Positions 9,799 through 19,015 of a DNA stretch of 64,000 nucleotides are shown here, piece after piece. Position 1 is the stretch's first letter. Every line of letters starts with the position of its first letter. The notes beneath the pieces were generated by a model. It did no database searches, was not told where the DNA came from, and worked only from the letters and a program-made list of their open reading frames with translations. A program made the position numbers and the translations under genes. Source of the stretch: Bacillus testis (GTDB taxonomy: Bacteria > Bacillota > Bacilli > Bacillales > DSM-1321); assembly GCF_001243895.1 (NCBI RefSeq), contig NZ_LN851186.1:908782-972781 (forward strand), given 5' to 3'.

Positions 9799-10324
9799 TG
9801 ATAATTCCCCCACATATAAGAAGTATTATTTTTCTATTTTTCGACATTATATTCAAATTTACTTGAACTACATCATTTTACTCATAAAACACTATATATG
9901 ATAGAGAAAAACATCAAAATTTACATAAACTTAATAATAGAACGTTTGTTAGTTTTACATTGGATTTATTATCCTTTTTTTGATATTAAATCATAGATCC
10001 TTGCGCATTTACTCTACATAATTTGCGCACTTTTGCCTTATTTTATGAATAGGGATTTTGACAAATGATTCTGGAAGGGAAAGGCTGAAGAGCGGCTAAA
10101 GGAGGCAGCTTGTTCCCATACTATATAAAAATCAGTTGCCAAAATGTCTGCTGTAAAAGGGGATTTGTCAATGGATTTTGTTGAAAAACATAAATTAGAC
10201 AAAAAAATGTTTGAAGAGGGCTAATAGGAGGTAAGTTATAACCACAGAGGTTGATGGCCATCAATACTATAAATAATCACTTAATCAAAATAATTGAATG
10301 ATTAACAATTAGGAGGTAATAAAA
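9799..10324. other. Intergenic region upstream of the ykaA-pit operon and the glsB-like gene
   Basis: About 525 bases hold divergent promoters. One small open frame (10171-10224, 17 codons, with AAAGGGGA before its ATG) and a second ribosome-binding-like AGGAGG at 10227-10232 without a following long frame suggest a decayed or very small gene. Nothing else is recognisable. Confidence 0.4.
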
Positions 10325-10576
10325 ATGGGTTTTTTATGGTCTTTAATAATCGGAGGTATTATTGGTTGGATTGCAGGATTAATTGTAGGTAAAGATGTCC
10401 CTTTTGGCATCATCGGTAATATTATCGCTGGATTCGTCGGTGCATGGTTAGGTTCACTGATCTTTGGAGACTGGGGTCCTGTTGTAGGCGACTTCGCTAT
10501 TATTCCAGCATTAATTGGAGCTATTATATTGGTATTTATTTTAAGCCTAATCTTTAGAGGCATGAGAAGAGCATAA
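10325..10576 (+). CDS. GlsB/YeaQ/YmgE-family stress membrane protein
   Basis: This 83-residue protein has three hydrophobic, glycine-rich helices. The repeated GGIIGWIAGLIVG and GNIIAGFVGAWLG segments are the transglycosylase-associated (GlsB/YeaQ) family signature. Members are small membrane proteins linked to general stress in many bacteria, but their biochemical role is unknown. AGGAGG lies 8 bases before the ATG, and a terminator follows closely, so it is a single-gene unit. Confidence 0.85.
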   Translation: MGFLWSLIIGGIIGWIAGLIVGKDVPFGIIGNIIAGFVGAWLGSLIFGDWGPVVGDFAIIPALIGAIILVFILSLIFRGMRRA

Positions 10577-10590
10577 TCATTTACAGAAGG

Positions 10591-10617
10591 AAGGACCGCT
10601 AATCGCGGTCCTTTTTT
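10591..10617 (+). terminator. Terminator of the glsB-like gene
   Basis: A perfect 9-bp stem AAGGACCGC/GCGGTCCTT (10591-10599 with 10605-10613) ends in T6. It lies between two convergent genes. Confidence 0.85.
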
Positions 10618-10625
10618 GTATGTCC

Positions 10626-11531
10626 TTATTTGTCCGCAAATATGGACGGGTCATCTAGATATGGTGCCTCAATCGTAAGTTTAGCCTCGGTTAAAGGATG
10701 GACGAACTCTAATTTTGCGGCATGGAGCGCTTGGCGTGGAAAGATGGGGGTCCCTCCATATAGACGGTCTCCTGCCAGCGGATGGCCGATACTGCTCAAA
10801 TGGACGCGGATTTGGTGCGTACGCCCTGTATCCAAACGGCACTCGACAAGAGATAGTTTGGCAGCCGGATCATAATGAAGTGTACGGTAATGGGTCACTG
10901 CTGGTTGTCCGGTTGGGGATACGCGCCTTCTGGTTGCATGGTGCCGGTCTTTTCCTATATTCGCTGTAATGGTCCCTTCTTTGGGATCGATTGCTCCGTG
11001 TACAAGAGCTCTATATGTTCGTTTAATTTTCCGTTCATCCAACATCCGTTGCAATAGAGCTCCCGCTAATGCATGTTTTGAGAAAAGGATGGCACCTGTT
11101 GTATCTTGGTCTAGGCGATGGATATGGCGGAGTTCTCCGGTTTCGCCGGCAGCCTGCATGATATAGGCTGCGCCATTCAGGAGCGAGTCGATCTGTCCCG
11201 GTTGGGAAGGATGTGTTTCGATACCTGCTGGTTTATTAAGCACCATTAAATGCTCGTCCTCATAAAGGACCATCAAATCCATATAACAAGGTACGATATC
11301 GGATGAAACTTCCTCAAAGACTGGGATGAGCAATTTGTCATTCGGTTTTAATAAGGTATTCCACTGCGCAGCTTCTCCGTTCAAAAGAATACTTTTCTCC
11401 ATTCTCCATTCATGGACCATTTTTTTCGGCGCTTTCCACTTTTCTCTGAGCAAAGTATCCACAGTTAAAGTTCGCCATTCCTTTGGAACAGTTATTTCTA
11501 GGAATTTACCTTTTTTTGCGCATTGTATCAT
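10626..11531 (-). CDS. yhcT: RluA-family 23S rRNA/tRNA pseudouridine synthase
   Basis: This 301-residue protein carries the RluA catalytic motif HRLDQDTTG (about residues 138-146) with the essential aspartate. Other family blocks are the KPAGIETHP loop, the RTYRALVHG strand and the HQIRVHL segment. The enzyme isomerises uridine in structured RNA; the exact position modified cannot be predicted. It lies divergently next to a YhcU-family gene, as yhcT and yhcU are neighbours in B. subtilis, which is the basis for the symbol. GAAGGA precedes the ATG. Confidence 0.85.
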   Translation of the reverse strand: MIQCAKKGKFLEITVPKEWRTLTVDTLLREKWKAPKKMVHEWRMEKSILLNGEAAQWNTLLKPNDKLLIPVFEEVSSDIVPCYMDLMVLYEDEHLMVLNKPAGIETHPSQPGQIDSLLNGAAYIMQAAGETGELRHIHRLDQDTTGAILFSKHALAGALLQRMLDERKIKRTYRALVHGAIDPKEGTITANIGKDRHHATRRRVSPTGQPAVTHYRTLHYDPAAKLSLVECRLDTGRTHQIRVHLSSIGHPLAGDRLYGGTPIFPRQALHAAKLEFVHPLTEAKLTIEAPYLDDPSIFADK

Positions 11532-11710
11532 CTTTTTTCAATCCTTCTTTCAAAAATATGCTTTTATTGCTTCCTCATCGTTGGTTGTTGTGTGGAAAAC
11601 ATTCAAATATTTAGAATTACCAAGTTACTGCCGATTTTTTTATGTTATTCTATTGTGGGGTATGTCAGAATATTACCAATAGAACAAAGACGAGATGGGG
11701 TGGGGTATAT

Positions 11711-12121
11711 ATGAAGATTGCCTATGCTTCAATGGCAGAGCAGCAAGAAGAAATCGAGGATTTGTTGGATGCTTTACGGTGTGACATTCTTCCCATGTAT
11801 TTAACTGTTGAAGAACTTGACGCCTATGTTGAAATGGGGCTTTTACAATTTAATGACCACAACACACAGTATAATGGAACGTTGCGGGAAGCCTATCAGC
11901 TTATGACCGCACTGCATACTCTAATAACCATTATCGGCTTAGTGAATCGATGCACAGAACAGGAACTTGGCCAATACAGAAATCTGTATGACCGCAATGT
12001 GCATATTATAAACCATTTCGGACTCTTCTTTCCAATAGTAATGGACCGATTCCGCATGCAGGAAGATGAACATGAGTCAGAGATGTTGTTTTCATCGCCT
12101 ATGAATCGAATTCTTGCCTAA
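11711..12121 (+). CDS. yhcU: YhcU-family (DUF5365) protein of unknown function
   Basis: The protein has 136 residues from the ATG at 11711, where GGGGTGGGG provides the ribosome binding site; the in-frame extension upstream has none. It is a soluble, mostly helical, acidic protein. The start MKIAYASMAEQQEEI and the DLLDALRCDILPMYL region recall the YhcU family of Bacillus, and the neighbour is a yhcT-like gene as expected. No catalytic motif is visible and the function is unknown. A terminator shared with the convergent thioredoxin-like gene follows. Confidence 0.8.
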   Translation: MKIAYASMAEQQEEIEDLLDALRCDILPMYLTVEELDAYVEMGLLQFNDHNTQYNGTLREAYQLMTALHTLITIIGLVNRCTEQELGQYRNLYDRNVHIINHFGLFFPIVMDRFRMQEDEHESEMLFSSPMNRILA

Positions 12122-12136
12122 CATGGGAATCTAAAA

Positions 12137-12172
12137 AAAGCTCAGTGCGATCAATGGATTGCACTGAGCTTT
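12137..12172. terminator. Bidirectional terminator
   Basis: A perfect 12-bp stem (12137-12148 with 12161-12172) has A and T tracts on the two sides. It is shared by yhcU and the convergent thioredoxin-like gene. Confidence 0.85.
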
Positions 12173-12190
12173 TGTCGTTAGACAAATGAT

Positions 12191-12679
12191 CTATTGTTTG
12201 TATTGTTTAATAAAAGAGGCGAATGTTTTTTGGCTTGTATCCCCATTCAAGCGGTCAACTTCTTTGCCTTTGTTGTAGACAATCAGTGTCGGTGTGCTTT
12301 CAATATGGTATTTGTCCCAGCCATCTTCAAATTCCCATAAATTGAACTGGTTGATATGGACCCCCTCCGCTTTTGCCGCCTTCATCATTTTTGGTGTTGC
12401 TTTGATGCAATGAGGACAAGTCGGACTGAAGAAGTAAACGAATGTCTGTTGTTCGTTTGCAAGTTTCTTCTCCAAATCTTCAGGCAAAATGATGTTTTGA
12501 TAATTCGGATCATCCAGCTGGTCGATTGTTTCTTGTTTCAAGTCTTTGCCATCATACAGGCTCTTGGCTGATTTAGAAGCGTTTTCTGATTTTTTTTGGT
12601 CTTTGGACATATTGGTCACAAGAAAGATCGCTGCGAACAGGACGATGATTCCAGCTAGAAAAATAATGATTTTTTTCAA
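12191..12679 (-). CDS. Membrane-anchored thioredoxin-like thiol-disulfide oxidoreductase
   Basis: The protein has 162 residues. An N-terminal uncleaved helix (about 4-21) places the rest outside the membrane. The thioredoxin fold carries a CPHC active site inside FFSPTCPHCIKATP (about residues 87-92) and the cis-proline in ESTPTLIVY. CPHC is the oxidising DsbA-type dipeptide. The start overlaps the end of bdbC by four bases (ATGA-type coupling), so the two should act together: BdbC reoxidises a thiol oxidase using quinone. It may stand in for BdbA/BdbD, but the true partner relationship is inferred from the operon. Confidence 0.87.
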   Translation of the reverse strand: MKKIIIFLAGIIVLFAAIFLVTNMSKDQKKSENASKSAKSLYDGKDLKQETIDQLDDPNYQNIILPEDLEKKLANEQQTFVYFFSPTCPHCIKATPKMMKAAKAEGVHINQFNLWEFEDGWDKYHIESTPTLIVYNKGKEVDRLNGDTSQKTFASFIKQYKQ

Positions 12680-13110
12680 TTGGCAACCCCCTTAGAGTGC
12701 TTCTTCCAAACAATTAGACTACATACAAAAATAATAATGAATGCGGCTAATGCAAGGAACGGAATGGTAATAAATCCAAACAGACTGAAGTAGTCTTCGG
12801 TACAAGAAACCCGTCCGCATGACTGGGATGCTTCTTTAAGCACGGGAACCATCTGGATGGAATAATGATATAAAGAAATCAGGCCGCCTATACAGGACAG
12901 CACCGCAGTATAAAAGCTTATTTCGAAGTGTTTCTTTACATAAGCAATGCCAAGGATGACTGTCATCGGATACATGGCGATTCGCTGAAACCAACACAGC
13001 TTGCATGGTTCCCAGTGGAGAACTTCCGATAAATATAGACTGCCCAATGTGGCGATGACAGACGCGGCCCAAGCAAGGAATAATATATTCTCTTTCTTTT
13101 TATGGTCCAA
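12676..13110 (-). CDS. bdbC: BdbC/DsbB-like quinone-linked disulfide bond formation protein
   Basis: The protein has 144 residues and four membrane helices. It has the two periplasmic-side cysteine pairs of DsbB: CKLC in WEPCKLCWFQRIAMYP (about residues 36-39) and C-x4-C in SCGRVSCTED. DsbB proteins pass electrons from a DsbA-like oxidase to quinone. It starts at TTG (13110) with AGGAGG 8 bases upstream and overlaps the next gene by four bases, forming a two-gene operon with the CPHC thioredoxin. Confidence 0.92.
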   Translation of the reverse strand: MDHKKKENILFLAWAASVIATLGSLYLSEVLHWEPCKLCWFQRIAMYPMTVILGIAYVKKHFEISFYTAVLSCIGGLISLYHYSIQMVPVLKEASQSCGRVSCTEDYFSLFGFITIPFLALAAFIIIFVCSLIVWKKHSKGVAN

Positions 13111-13210
13111 GCGTTTCTCCTCCTAATCAAAAGTATGCTTAAAAAAATTATAGTATGTATGGTTACAGCTAGTCCATCATTAGTTCTTGGCGAACGCAAA
13201 TTGAACGCCA

Positions 13211-13237
13211 AAAAAGAGCTAGGTTCAGCTCTTTTTT
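13211..13237. terminator. Terminator hairpin between yhdB and bdbC
   Basis: A perfect 10-bp stem AAAAAGAGCT/AGCTCTTTTT (13211-13220 with 13227-13236) has T tracts on both strands. It probably ends the minus-strand yhdB transcript. Confidence 0.7.
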
Positions 13238-13339
13238 GGAAGTACCTTTGTTTCGTTTACCGCTATTTTTCACCATGTACCTTATTTTTCCGCTCCATCC
13301 ATTGGCCCGTAAAGAATAATTATTACCAATCGCGAAAAA

Positions 13340-13588
13340 CTAAGAATACGATTCCTGAAGAACGCCATGTTGCATCACCATCCATGACGCATGTTCGAGA
13401 TACCTGAGCAGTGCATAGAGATTGCGTTGGATCGTTGTGTAATCATGCTCGAAATTATACGCATGCAGGAAATGCTCAATTTTTTTGGATAAAAACTGAT
13501 CTTCGGTCCGAACCATAAGAATCAATAAATTATCCCATTCTGAACGATGTGTATAATAGAGGGCTCTGTCGTAATCAGTCTTGTTCAT
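13340..13588 (-). CDS. yhdB: YhdB-like small protein
   Basis: This 82-residue, soluble, aromatic-rich helical protein starts MNKTDYDRALYYTHRSEWD, with AAGGAGG eight bases before its ATG. Sequence style and size fit the YhdB-like family of Bacillus, whose function is unknown. Assignment rests on my memory of the family N-terminus, so it is moderate. The gene stands alone between bdbC and sleL. Confidence 0.65.
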   Translation of the reverse strand: MNKTDYDRALYYTHRSEWDNLLILMVRTEDQFLSKKIEHFLHAYNFEHDYTTIQRNLYALLRYLEHASWMVMQHGVLQESYS

Positions 13589-13784
13589 TACATCCGCCTC
13601 CTTATCCGAGGAGATATATTTATCTTGTGCCGTATCGAGAAATGTTTTCTATGCAAAAGTTGGTGGGATGCCTCAGAAGGTGGAGTATTAATTTGCCAGG
13701 GGGGCTTCAGTATTTTAGCGGCGGACATTATGCATGGATCCAATAATCCGGCAAGGGTTGATTTTCCAGCTTTGGCAGGGGATT

Positions 13785-15071
13785 TCAGCCTTTCTTTTCA
13801 ACGTTGAAATTCTCCTGTATTAGGAGCCAATTTTGCGGGAAAGATAAGCCTAATTTCCAGTATCCCATTCCTCTTAAATTCAGTTCTTTCAACAAATCGA
13901 ATTTTGCCTGAATGGAGCGGGCATCCTCAAACCATACCTCATGTTCATTGCCCGATTCATCACGGTATCTAAAGAAAGGGGCTTGTGCGACTGTATCATA
14001 TTGGATAGGCACCTTGAATTGTCTGGCCAAATCGATTGCTGTTTGCGGGCTGATTGCCCTGGCGATTGTTCCTGGCCTGAAAGGGAGTGTCCAATCGTAG
14101 CCATACAGGTTTTGTCCCATCATTACCTTATTTGCCGGGATTTCACTGATGGCGTAGTTTAACACTTTTCGTACAGGGCCAATCGGTGAGACCGCTTGAG
14201 CCGGCCCGCCGCTATATCCCCATTCATATGTCATGATCAACACAAAATCCACGGCAGCTCCTTGTGCTTTATAATCAAAAGCTGCAAACCAAGTTCCTTT
14301 CTGCGTGGCGGACGTTTTCGGCGCCAAGGCTATGGATACCAGCCATCCTTGTTTAGAAAAACGCGTTTTTGCTTTTTTGAGGAATGCTGTATATGCATCA
14401 CGGTCTTCGGGACGCATATGTTCAAAATCAAAATGGATATCGCTAAAGCCGTATTTTCTGGCCGTTTCTTCGATATTTTTTAAAAATGCATCCTGAACCA
14501 TCATGTCATTCAGAATAATCCTTGCCAGATCAGCACTGAATTCGCCGCTTTCCTGATTTGATATAACCATCACCAGGCCGGTCCTCTGTGAAGAAGCGAT
14601 GGTGGCGAAGTTATTTAGTAATGGCTCTCGAAGGCTGCCATCCCGCTGGGCTTGAAAGCTAAAGATAGCGAGGTAGGTCAAGTGAGGAGCAGCTTCTCTG
14701 GCACTTCTTTCTAAAGTGGGCGATACACTTGCGCCTTGCGGTTCTACATAGGCCAGGAACTCAGCGTTTTTTTTCGGCAGGGGAGGTATATATAGGCGTA
14801 GACCGACTGTCAGTGGACTGTCTACAGATATATTATTTATTCTTGCCAATTCTTGCGGGGAAATCCCATACTTCCTGCCGATGCTCCATAGACTGTCCCC
14901 CGATTGTACATAATAGAAACGGCCGACGATTGGTATAACCAATGCCTGGCCGACAACCAAATCATTTGGTGCTCTCAGTTGATTCGCTGAGATAATCTGC
15001 TGCGCCGTTGTATTGTAGGCCTGAGCAATGCTGTACACCGTTTGGCCTGCACTTACTACATGAATTTGCAT
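13785..15071 (-). CDS. sleL: Spore cortex-lytic enzyme SleL/YaaH (two LysM plus GH18)
   Basis: This 428-residue protein begins with two LysM repeats (about 2-46 and 51-95), which bind peptidoglycan, followed by a GH18 fold (about 100-428). The catalytic segment SDIHFDFEHM (about residue 212-221) carries the DxxDxE-type acid residues. SleL is an N-acetylglucosaminidase that degrades cortex fragments containing muramic-delta-lactam during germination. It has no signal peptide, as usual for this spore-coat enzyme. GGAGG lies before the ATG. The upstream region should carry a sigma-E type promoter, which I could not assign with confidence. Confidence 0.92.
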   Translation of the reverse strand: MQIHVVSAGQTVYSIAQAYNTTAQQIISANQLRAPNDLVVGQALVIPIVGRFYYVQSGDSLWSIGRKYGISPQELARINNISVDSPLTVGLRLYIPPLPKKNAEFLAYVEPQGASVSPTLERSAREAAPHLTYLAIFSFQAQRDGSLREPLLNNFATIASSQRTGLVMVISNQESGEFSADLARIILNDMMVQDAFLKNIEETARKYGFSDIHFDFEHMRPEDRDAYTAFLKKAKTRFSKQGWLVSIALAPKTSATQKGTWFAAFDYKAQGAAVDFVLIMTYEWGYSGGPAQAVSPIGPVRKVLNYAISEIPANKVMMGQNLYGYDWTLPFRPGTIARAISPQTAIDLARQFKVPIQYDTVAQAPFFRYRDESGNEHEVWFEDARSIQAKFDLLKELNLRGMGYWKLGLSFPQNWLLIQENFNVEKKG

Positions 15072-15236
15072 AGCGTTCCTCCATTTTGTTTTTTATTTTT
15101 ACTATATGATGTTACGGAAGGGGTCATGTGCTTAATCCCTTATTTTTCCTTGAATAAACTCATGGAGACATATTAAGATAGGATGGAACTTCCATGGAAT
15201 CATTATGGGGGAATTTGCAAACAGAAGGGGAATTGT

Positions 15237-16103
15237 ATGGGAAAAGTATTGGTGTTGGGTGGAACCCGTTTTTTCGGGAAAGAGTTGGTGCATCAATTGA
15301 TAAAGCAACAATATGATGTTACTGTTGCGACAAGGGGAAAGACAGCGGATCGTTTTGGCCCGGCAGTCAAGCGTTTGATTGTCAATCGCCGTGATCCGGA
15401 GAGCATGAAGCATTGCCTGCAGCAGGATGACTTTGACATCGTTTACGATAATATCGGCTATAACGACCAAGAAGCCGCTTACTTATGCAGGGCATTGACG
15501 CCATCTGTGAAAAAGCTGATCTTCACATCCTCAATGGCAGTCTATGAATCTGGGCAGAAGATTAAAGAGAACGCTTTCTCTCCTTCTGATTATGACTGGG
15601 ACTCCAATGAGGAAGCGGATTATGGAGAGGGAAAACGGCGGGCGGAAGCATATTATTTCCAAAACGCTCCCACGGACGTAACGGCCGTACGCTTTCCAAT
15701 TGTCCTTGGAGAAGATGATTATACCGGCCGTTTGCTTTATTACGGCGAACAAATCATAAAGGGCGAAAAAATAAAACCAGCTTCCGGAGAAATGTGCTTT
15801 ATCAGCAGCAAGGAAGCAGGCCGTTTTCTGGTATGGTGCGCGGATAAAGAGAAACTCGGGGCAATCAACGCGAGCAGCGATGGAACCATTGATCTGCAGG
15901 AAATCATGGATTATTATGGGCGTCAATCCTCAGTGCCCGTACAGTTTGCTGAAGATGGAAAACAAGGTCCGTACGACGCTTATTCTTCCTATACCTTATC
16001 CAACCAAAAAGCAAAGGGGCAGGGATTTTTGTTCAGCCAGTTGCGTGACTATCTATATCCGTTAATGGACTTGAACCTTAGAAGACTGGATCATATAGAA
16101 TGA
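15237..16103 (+). CDS. NAD-dependent epimerase/dehydratase-family protein
   Basis: The protein has 288 residues from the ATG at 15237, with AGAAGGGG seven bases upstream. The N-terminal GGTRFFGKELV is an extended-SDR Rossmann motif. The catalytic region is atypical: a TSSMAVY serine segment is clear, and a DYGEGKRRAEAYY stretch supplies YxxxK-like residues. It resembles the short sugar epimerase-like proteins of Firmicutes; the substrate is unknown. It is monocistronic, with its own terminator. Confidence 0.82.
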   Translation: MGKVLVLGGTRFFGKELVHQLIKQQYDVTVATRGKTADRFGPAVKRLIVNRRDPESMKHCLQQDDFDIVYDNIGYNDQEAAYLCRALTPSVKKLIFTSSMAVYESGQKIKENAFSPSDYDWDSNEEADYGEGKRRAEAYYFQNAPTDVTAVRFPIVLGEDDYTGRLLYYGEQIIKGEKIKPASGEMCFISSKEAGRFLVWCADKEKLGAINASSDGTIDLQEIMDYYGRQSSVPVQFAEDGKQGPYDAYSSYTLSNQKAKGQGFLFSQLRDYLYPLMDLNLRRLDHIE

Positions 16104-16111
16104 AATAGAGT

Positions 16112-16143
16112 AAAGCGGAAGGAGTCTACCTTCTGCTTTTTTT
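16112..16143 (+). terminator. Terminator of the epimerase gene
   Basis: An 11-bp stem with one G-U pair (16112-16122 with 16129-16139) is followed by a T7 run. Confidence 0.85.
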
Positions 16144-16321
16144 GCGTATGGATTGTTTGAGCAAAAAGCGTTTTGTTAAGTCCGCTAGGTGTATTACGGT
16201 TGATTGTGTTTTGCCGGATGATTTGCACAAGATAAGTGCTCAGTGTTACAAAAGTGAGATAGATTGCGGTGAATGTATATGTGGCTGATTTAAGGGACTG
16301 TCCGGAGGGTGTTTAAAGTGG

Positions 16322-17041
16322 CTAAACTACAGATTGACAATCCTGTTTGATTTCTATCTTATCTATTCGTTGCCATAAATAAATGGTATAGATAAATAAA
16401 ATTATAATGATCAAATAAGCAGAAATCATCGTTCCTTTCTGTTGCCCCATGAAATTCAAAAAATTGTTTAAACCATGAAAAGCAATTGTAATAATAATAG
16501 ATTGTCTATGAATGATGAGTAGAGATAGTACAAAGCCAACCAAAATAGCATAAAGAATCTGAAGAAGGGTATCTTCCAAAGACTGGCCACTCATTAATTG
16601 CAGAGCGTGTGTAAGTCCAAAAAGGAAACTAGAAATCACTATTGCCCTCTTAACTCCAATCGGCATTAACATCCGAAGCATAAACCCTCGGAAAAAAGTC
16701 TCTTCAATCAAACCAACTACAAAAATCTGCATGATTAACATACTTACCAAATGGGAAATCGAACTTACATCAAGTCCTTTATTGCCAATTAAAATCATCA
16801 ATAGCACGATTATTAATGGTGATAGTAATACAAACTGAAAATTGTTTAATCCATCAAAAAAATAATGCGCCCATTTCTTTCTCACTAACAAATATAATAG
16901 AATCCCTAATGCTAACGGCACCAGACCAATGAATTGAAAAAAAGGACTAGAAGGTTCCTTTATACTAGAATAAGCTCCATTTGCTGTATAGAAAAATATT
17001 AACAATAGTTCTAACCCAAGTAGTTTCCAAAAAAAATGCAT
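16322..17041 (-). CDS. CPBP-family intramembrane glutamic/metalloprotease
   Basis: The protein has 239 residues and 7-8 membrane helices. GAGGGGTGG lies before the ATG at 17041; an upstream in-frame TTG overlaps that site and is less likely. The family motifs are all visible: EETFFRG (EExxxR), FGLTHAL (FxxxH) and HGLNNFLN (HxxxN/B). CPBP proteins (Rce1-like, Abi) are intramembrane proteases; in Firmicutes several give immunity to bacteriocins or process peptides. No bacteriocin gene is nearby, so the substrate is unknown. Confidence 0.85.
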   Translation of the reverse strand: MHFFWKLLGLELLLIFFYTANGAYSSIKEPSSPFFQFIGLVPLALGILLYLLVRKKWAHYFFDGLNNFQFVLLSPLIIVLLMILIGNKGLDVSSISHLVSMLIMQIFVVGLIEETFFRGFMLRMLMPIGVKRAIVISSFLFGLTHALQLMSGQSLEDTLLQILYAILVGFVLSLLIIHRQSIIITIAFHGLNNFLNFMGQQKGTMISAYLIIIILFIYTIYLWQRIDKIEIKQDCQSVV

Positions 17042-17056
17042 GTAACCACCCCTCAA

Positions 17057-17687
17057 ATCGTAAATAACTTTTATTGTGATTATACACTTCTTAGTTGGTA
17101 AAAAATACCTTTTATTGGTAATTGTAAAAAATAACTTTCTTTACTTCTGTGGAATATCTAGGTGAAAAGTATCCGTTTTTGAAAGTGATCAGTTACATGT
17201 AAAGCATCTGCCATGAGGATAGTAGTTTTTTGCTATGCACTTAATTTATTTAATGAAGATTCCACTCGATCAAACCACTCACCAGTTAGGGCTTTAGAAC
17301 TCTAAATAGAATAAATCCTATTCTATTGGATGTGGTAGGGGGATTATTAGGCTATTCCTCGATTTCATATTTAATTTTTCTATGTCCCTTCATAAAGCAA
17401 GTTGTTGGATATGGTTCCTTTGCATGAAGAAGAGCTATGCTTATATCAATAGGGTAAGAAAGCTTATAGGCTTTCTTTGCCATGTAAAAAAGAATTCTGG
17501 ATAATGGATATAGAAACCTTTAGATTGAGCTAGATAAAGTAAAACTTTGACCGGCGGGATTTCTATCAATCATTTTGAACCAATTGAATTTTAGCACTTG
17601 ATCTCCAACATGGCCGTTGTAGGAGAGTTTTAGAATCAGTTAGAATGGGATAAAAAAGAAAAAGAAGTTTAATAGAGGAGGTGCTCT
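17057..17687. other. Long non-coding leader/intergenic region before the ktr genes
   Basis: About 630 bases without a convincing gene. It contains a perfect 9-bp inverted repeat (AATAGAATA, 17305-17313 with 17319-17327) and an 8-bp hairpin AAGAAAGC/GCTTTCTT (17456-17463 with 17470-17477) that could act as an attenuator. I looked for the c-di-AMP riboswitch often found before ktr genes and could not recognise its conserved core. Confidence 0.45.
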
Positions 17688-19001
17688 ATGATTCTTTCAA
17701 AATCTACGATCCAATCTTTTCGGTCGATTTTCATCATTTATATAACAGGCATCTTTCTCTTTGCCATTTTGTATATGTTGCCTTTATGCCATAAAGGAAA
17801 TTTGGCTTTTATTGATTCGATGTTTGTTTCTACCAGTTGCTTGGCCGTCACAGGCCTGTCAACTGTCAATGTATTAGAGGAAATGACCAGAATGGGGCAA
17901 GCACTGATGATGATCGAGATGCAGCTTGGAGGCCTTGGGATTTTGGTGTTGATCAGTTATTTATTTATGATGATGGGGCGACGGCTTTCCATGACTAGTT
18001 TGATTTTGATTAGCAGAGACCAAAACCAAACCAATTTGAAGACAATCCAGTCCCTAAGCATATCGGTTTTATTGATTGCCATCATCATCGAGCTAATTTG
18101 CTCATTCCTTACATATGGACAGATTCGTCCACAGTTCGATTCCACCGGAGAAGCAATGTTTGTGACGGCCTTCCACGCAGTGGCCAGTTTTACGAATGCC
18201 GGCTTTAACTTATTTGAGGGCGGTTTTGCTTCGTTTAAACATAATGACCTGATGCTGTACGTCACTTCGTTCACCATCTTTATGGGCAGTCTTGGCTACC
18301 CAACGATTATGGAGTATATTTTTTCGTTGCGGAGAAGAAAAAGTTTATTCACTAAAATCAATATTCGTATGCATGCGATTTTATTGGTGGCGGGGATGTT
18401 GGCTTATATGGCACTTGAGTACGGAAAAGCATTTAAAGGCTTGAATTTCATGGATAAAGTGGCCAATGCGGTGTTCCTGTCTGCAACGACGCGCAACGGG
18501 GGATTGACTGTATTCGATCTATCAGGATTAACGATCACAACCATCCTGATTATGACGCTATTAATGTTTATCGGCGGTGCTTCGACCAGTACCGGGGGCG
18601 GCATTCGTCTGACTACCTTTGCCGTCTTGATCGCCAAGATGATTTCCGTGGTGAAGTCAGAAGAGCATACAGTCATTTATAAGAAAACAATTACGCAGGA
18701 AACAATCAATAAATCATTTTTGATTTTGATTTCATTCCTTATTTTATTATTTTCTTCTACAGTTGCTTTATCGATTGTTGAGAAAGAACCGATTGAAATG
18801 ATCGTATTTGAAGTGGTTTCTGCCCTAACAAACACTGGATTATCGATGGGTATAACAGAGCACCTGACTGTTTTTTCGAAAATTATTCTGATGTGCTTGA
18901 TGGTCATTGGGCGAATCGGGATTTTTACCTTAATTTATTTTGTATTCAGGGTCGAAAAATCAAAAATGAGATATTTGAAAGAAGACTTGGCTGTCGGTTA
19001 A
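17688..19001 (+). CDS. ktrB/ktrD: Ktr-type potassium uptake membrane subunit (TrkH/KtrB/KtrD family)
   Basis: This 437-residue protein has the four repeated membrane-pore-membrane units of the family. The pore loops are visible as STSCLAVTGLST, HAVASFTNAGFN, SATTRNGG and ALTNTGLSMG, each with the conserved selectivity glycine. The third loop shows the usual variation. It conducts K+ (Na+-dependent in Ktr systems) and needs an RCK-domain partner. GAGGAGG precedes the ATG. The gene for the RCK subunit follows after 14 bases. The order B-then-A is the reverse of B. subtilis ktrAB, and I cannot decide between KtrB and KtrD. Confidence 0.92.
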   Translation: MILSKSTIQSFRSIFIIYITGIFLFAILYMLPLCHKGNLAFIDSMFVSTSCLAVTGLSTVNVLEEMTRMGQALMMIEMQLGGLGILVLISYLFMMMGRRLSMTSLILISRDQNQTNLKTIQSLSISVLLIAIIIELICSFLTYGQIRPQFDSTGEAMFVTAFHAVASFTNAGFNLFEGGFASFKHNDLMLYVTSFTIFMGSLGYPTIMEYIFSLRRRKSLFTKINIRMHAILLVAGMLAYMALEYGKAFKGLNFMDKVANAVFLSATTRNGGLTVFDLSGLTITTILIMTLLMFIGGASTSTGGGIRLTTFAVLIAKMISVVKSEEHTVIYKKTITQETINKSFLILISFLILLFSSTVALSIVEKEPIEMIVFEVVSALTNTGLSMGITEHLTVFSKIILMCLMVIGRIGIFTLIYFVFRVEKSKMRYLKEDLAVG

Positions 19002-19015
19002 GAGGAGGAGTAATA

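Noticed and set aside
13549..13746. Plus-strand frame of 65 codons between yhdB and sleL
   Set aside because: It overlaps the yhdB start antisense and has no ribosome binding site; composition is not protein-like.
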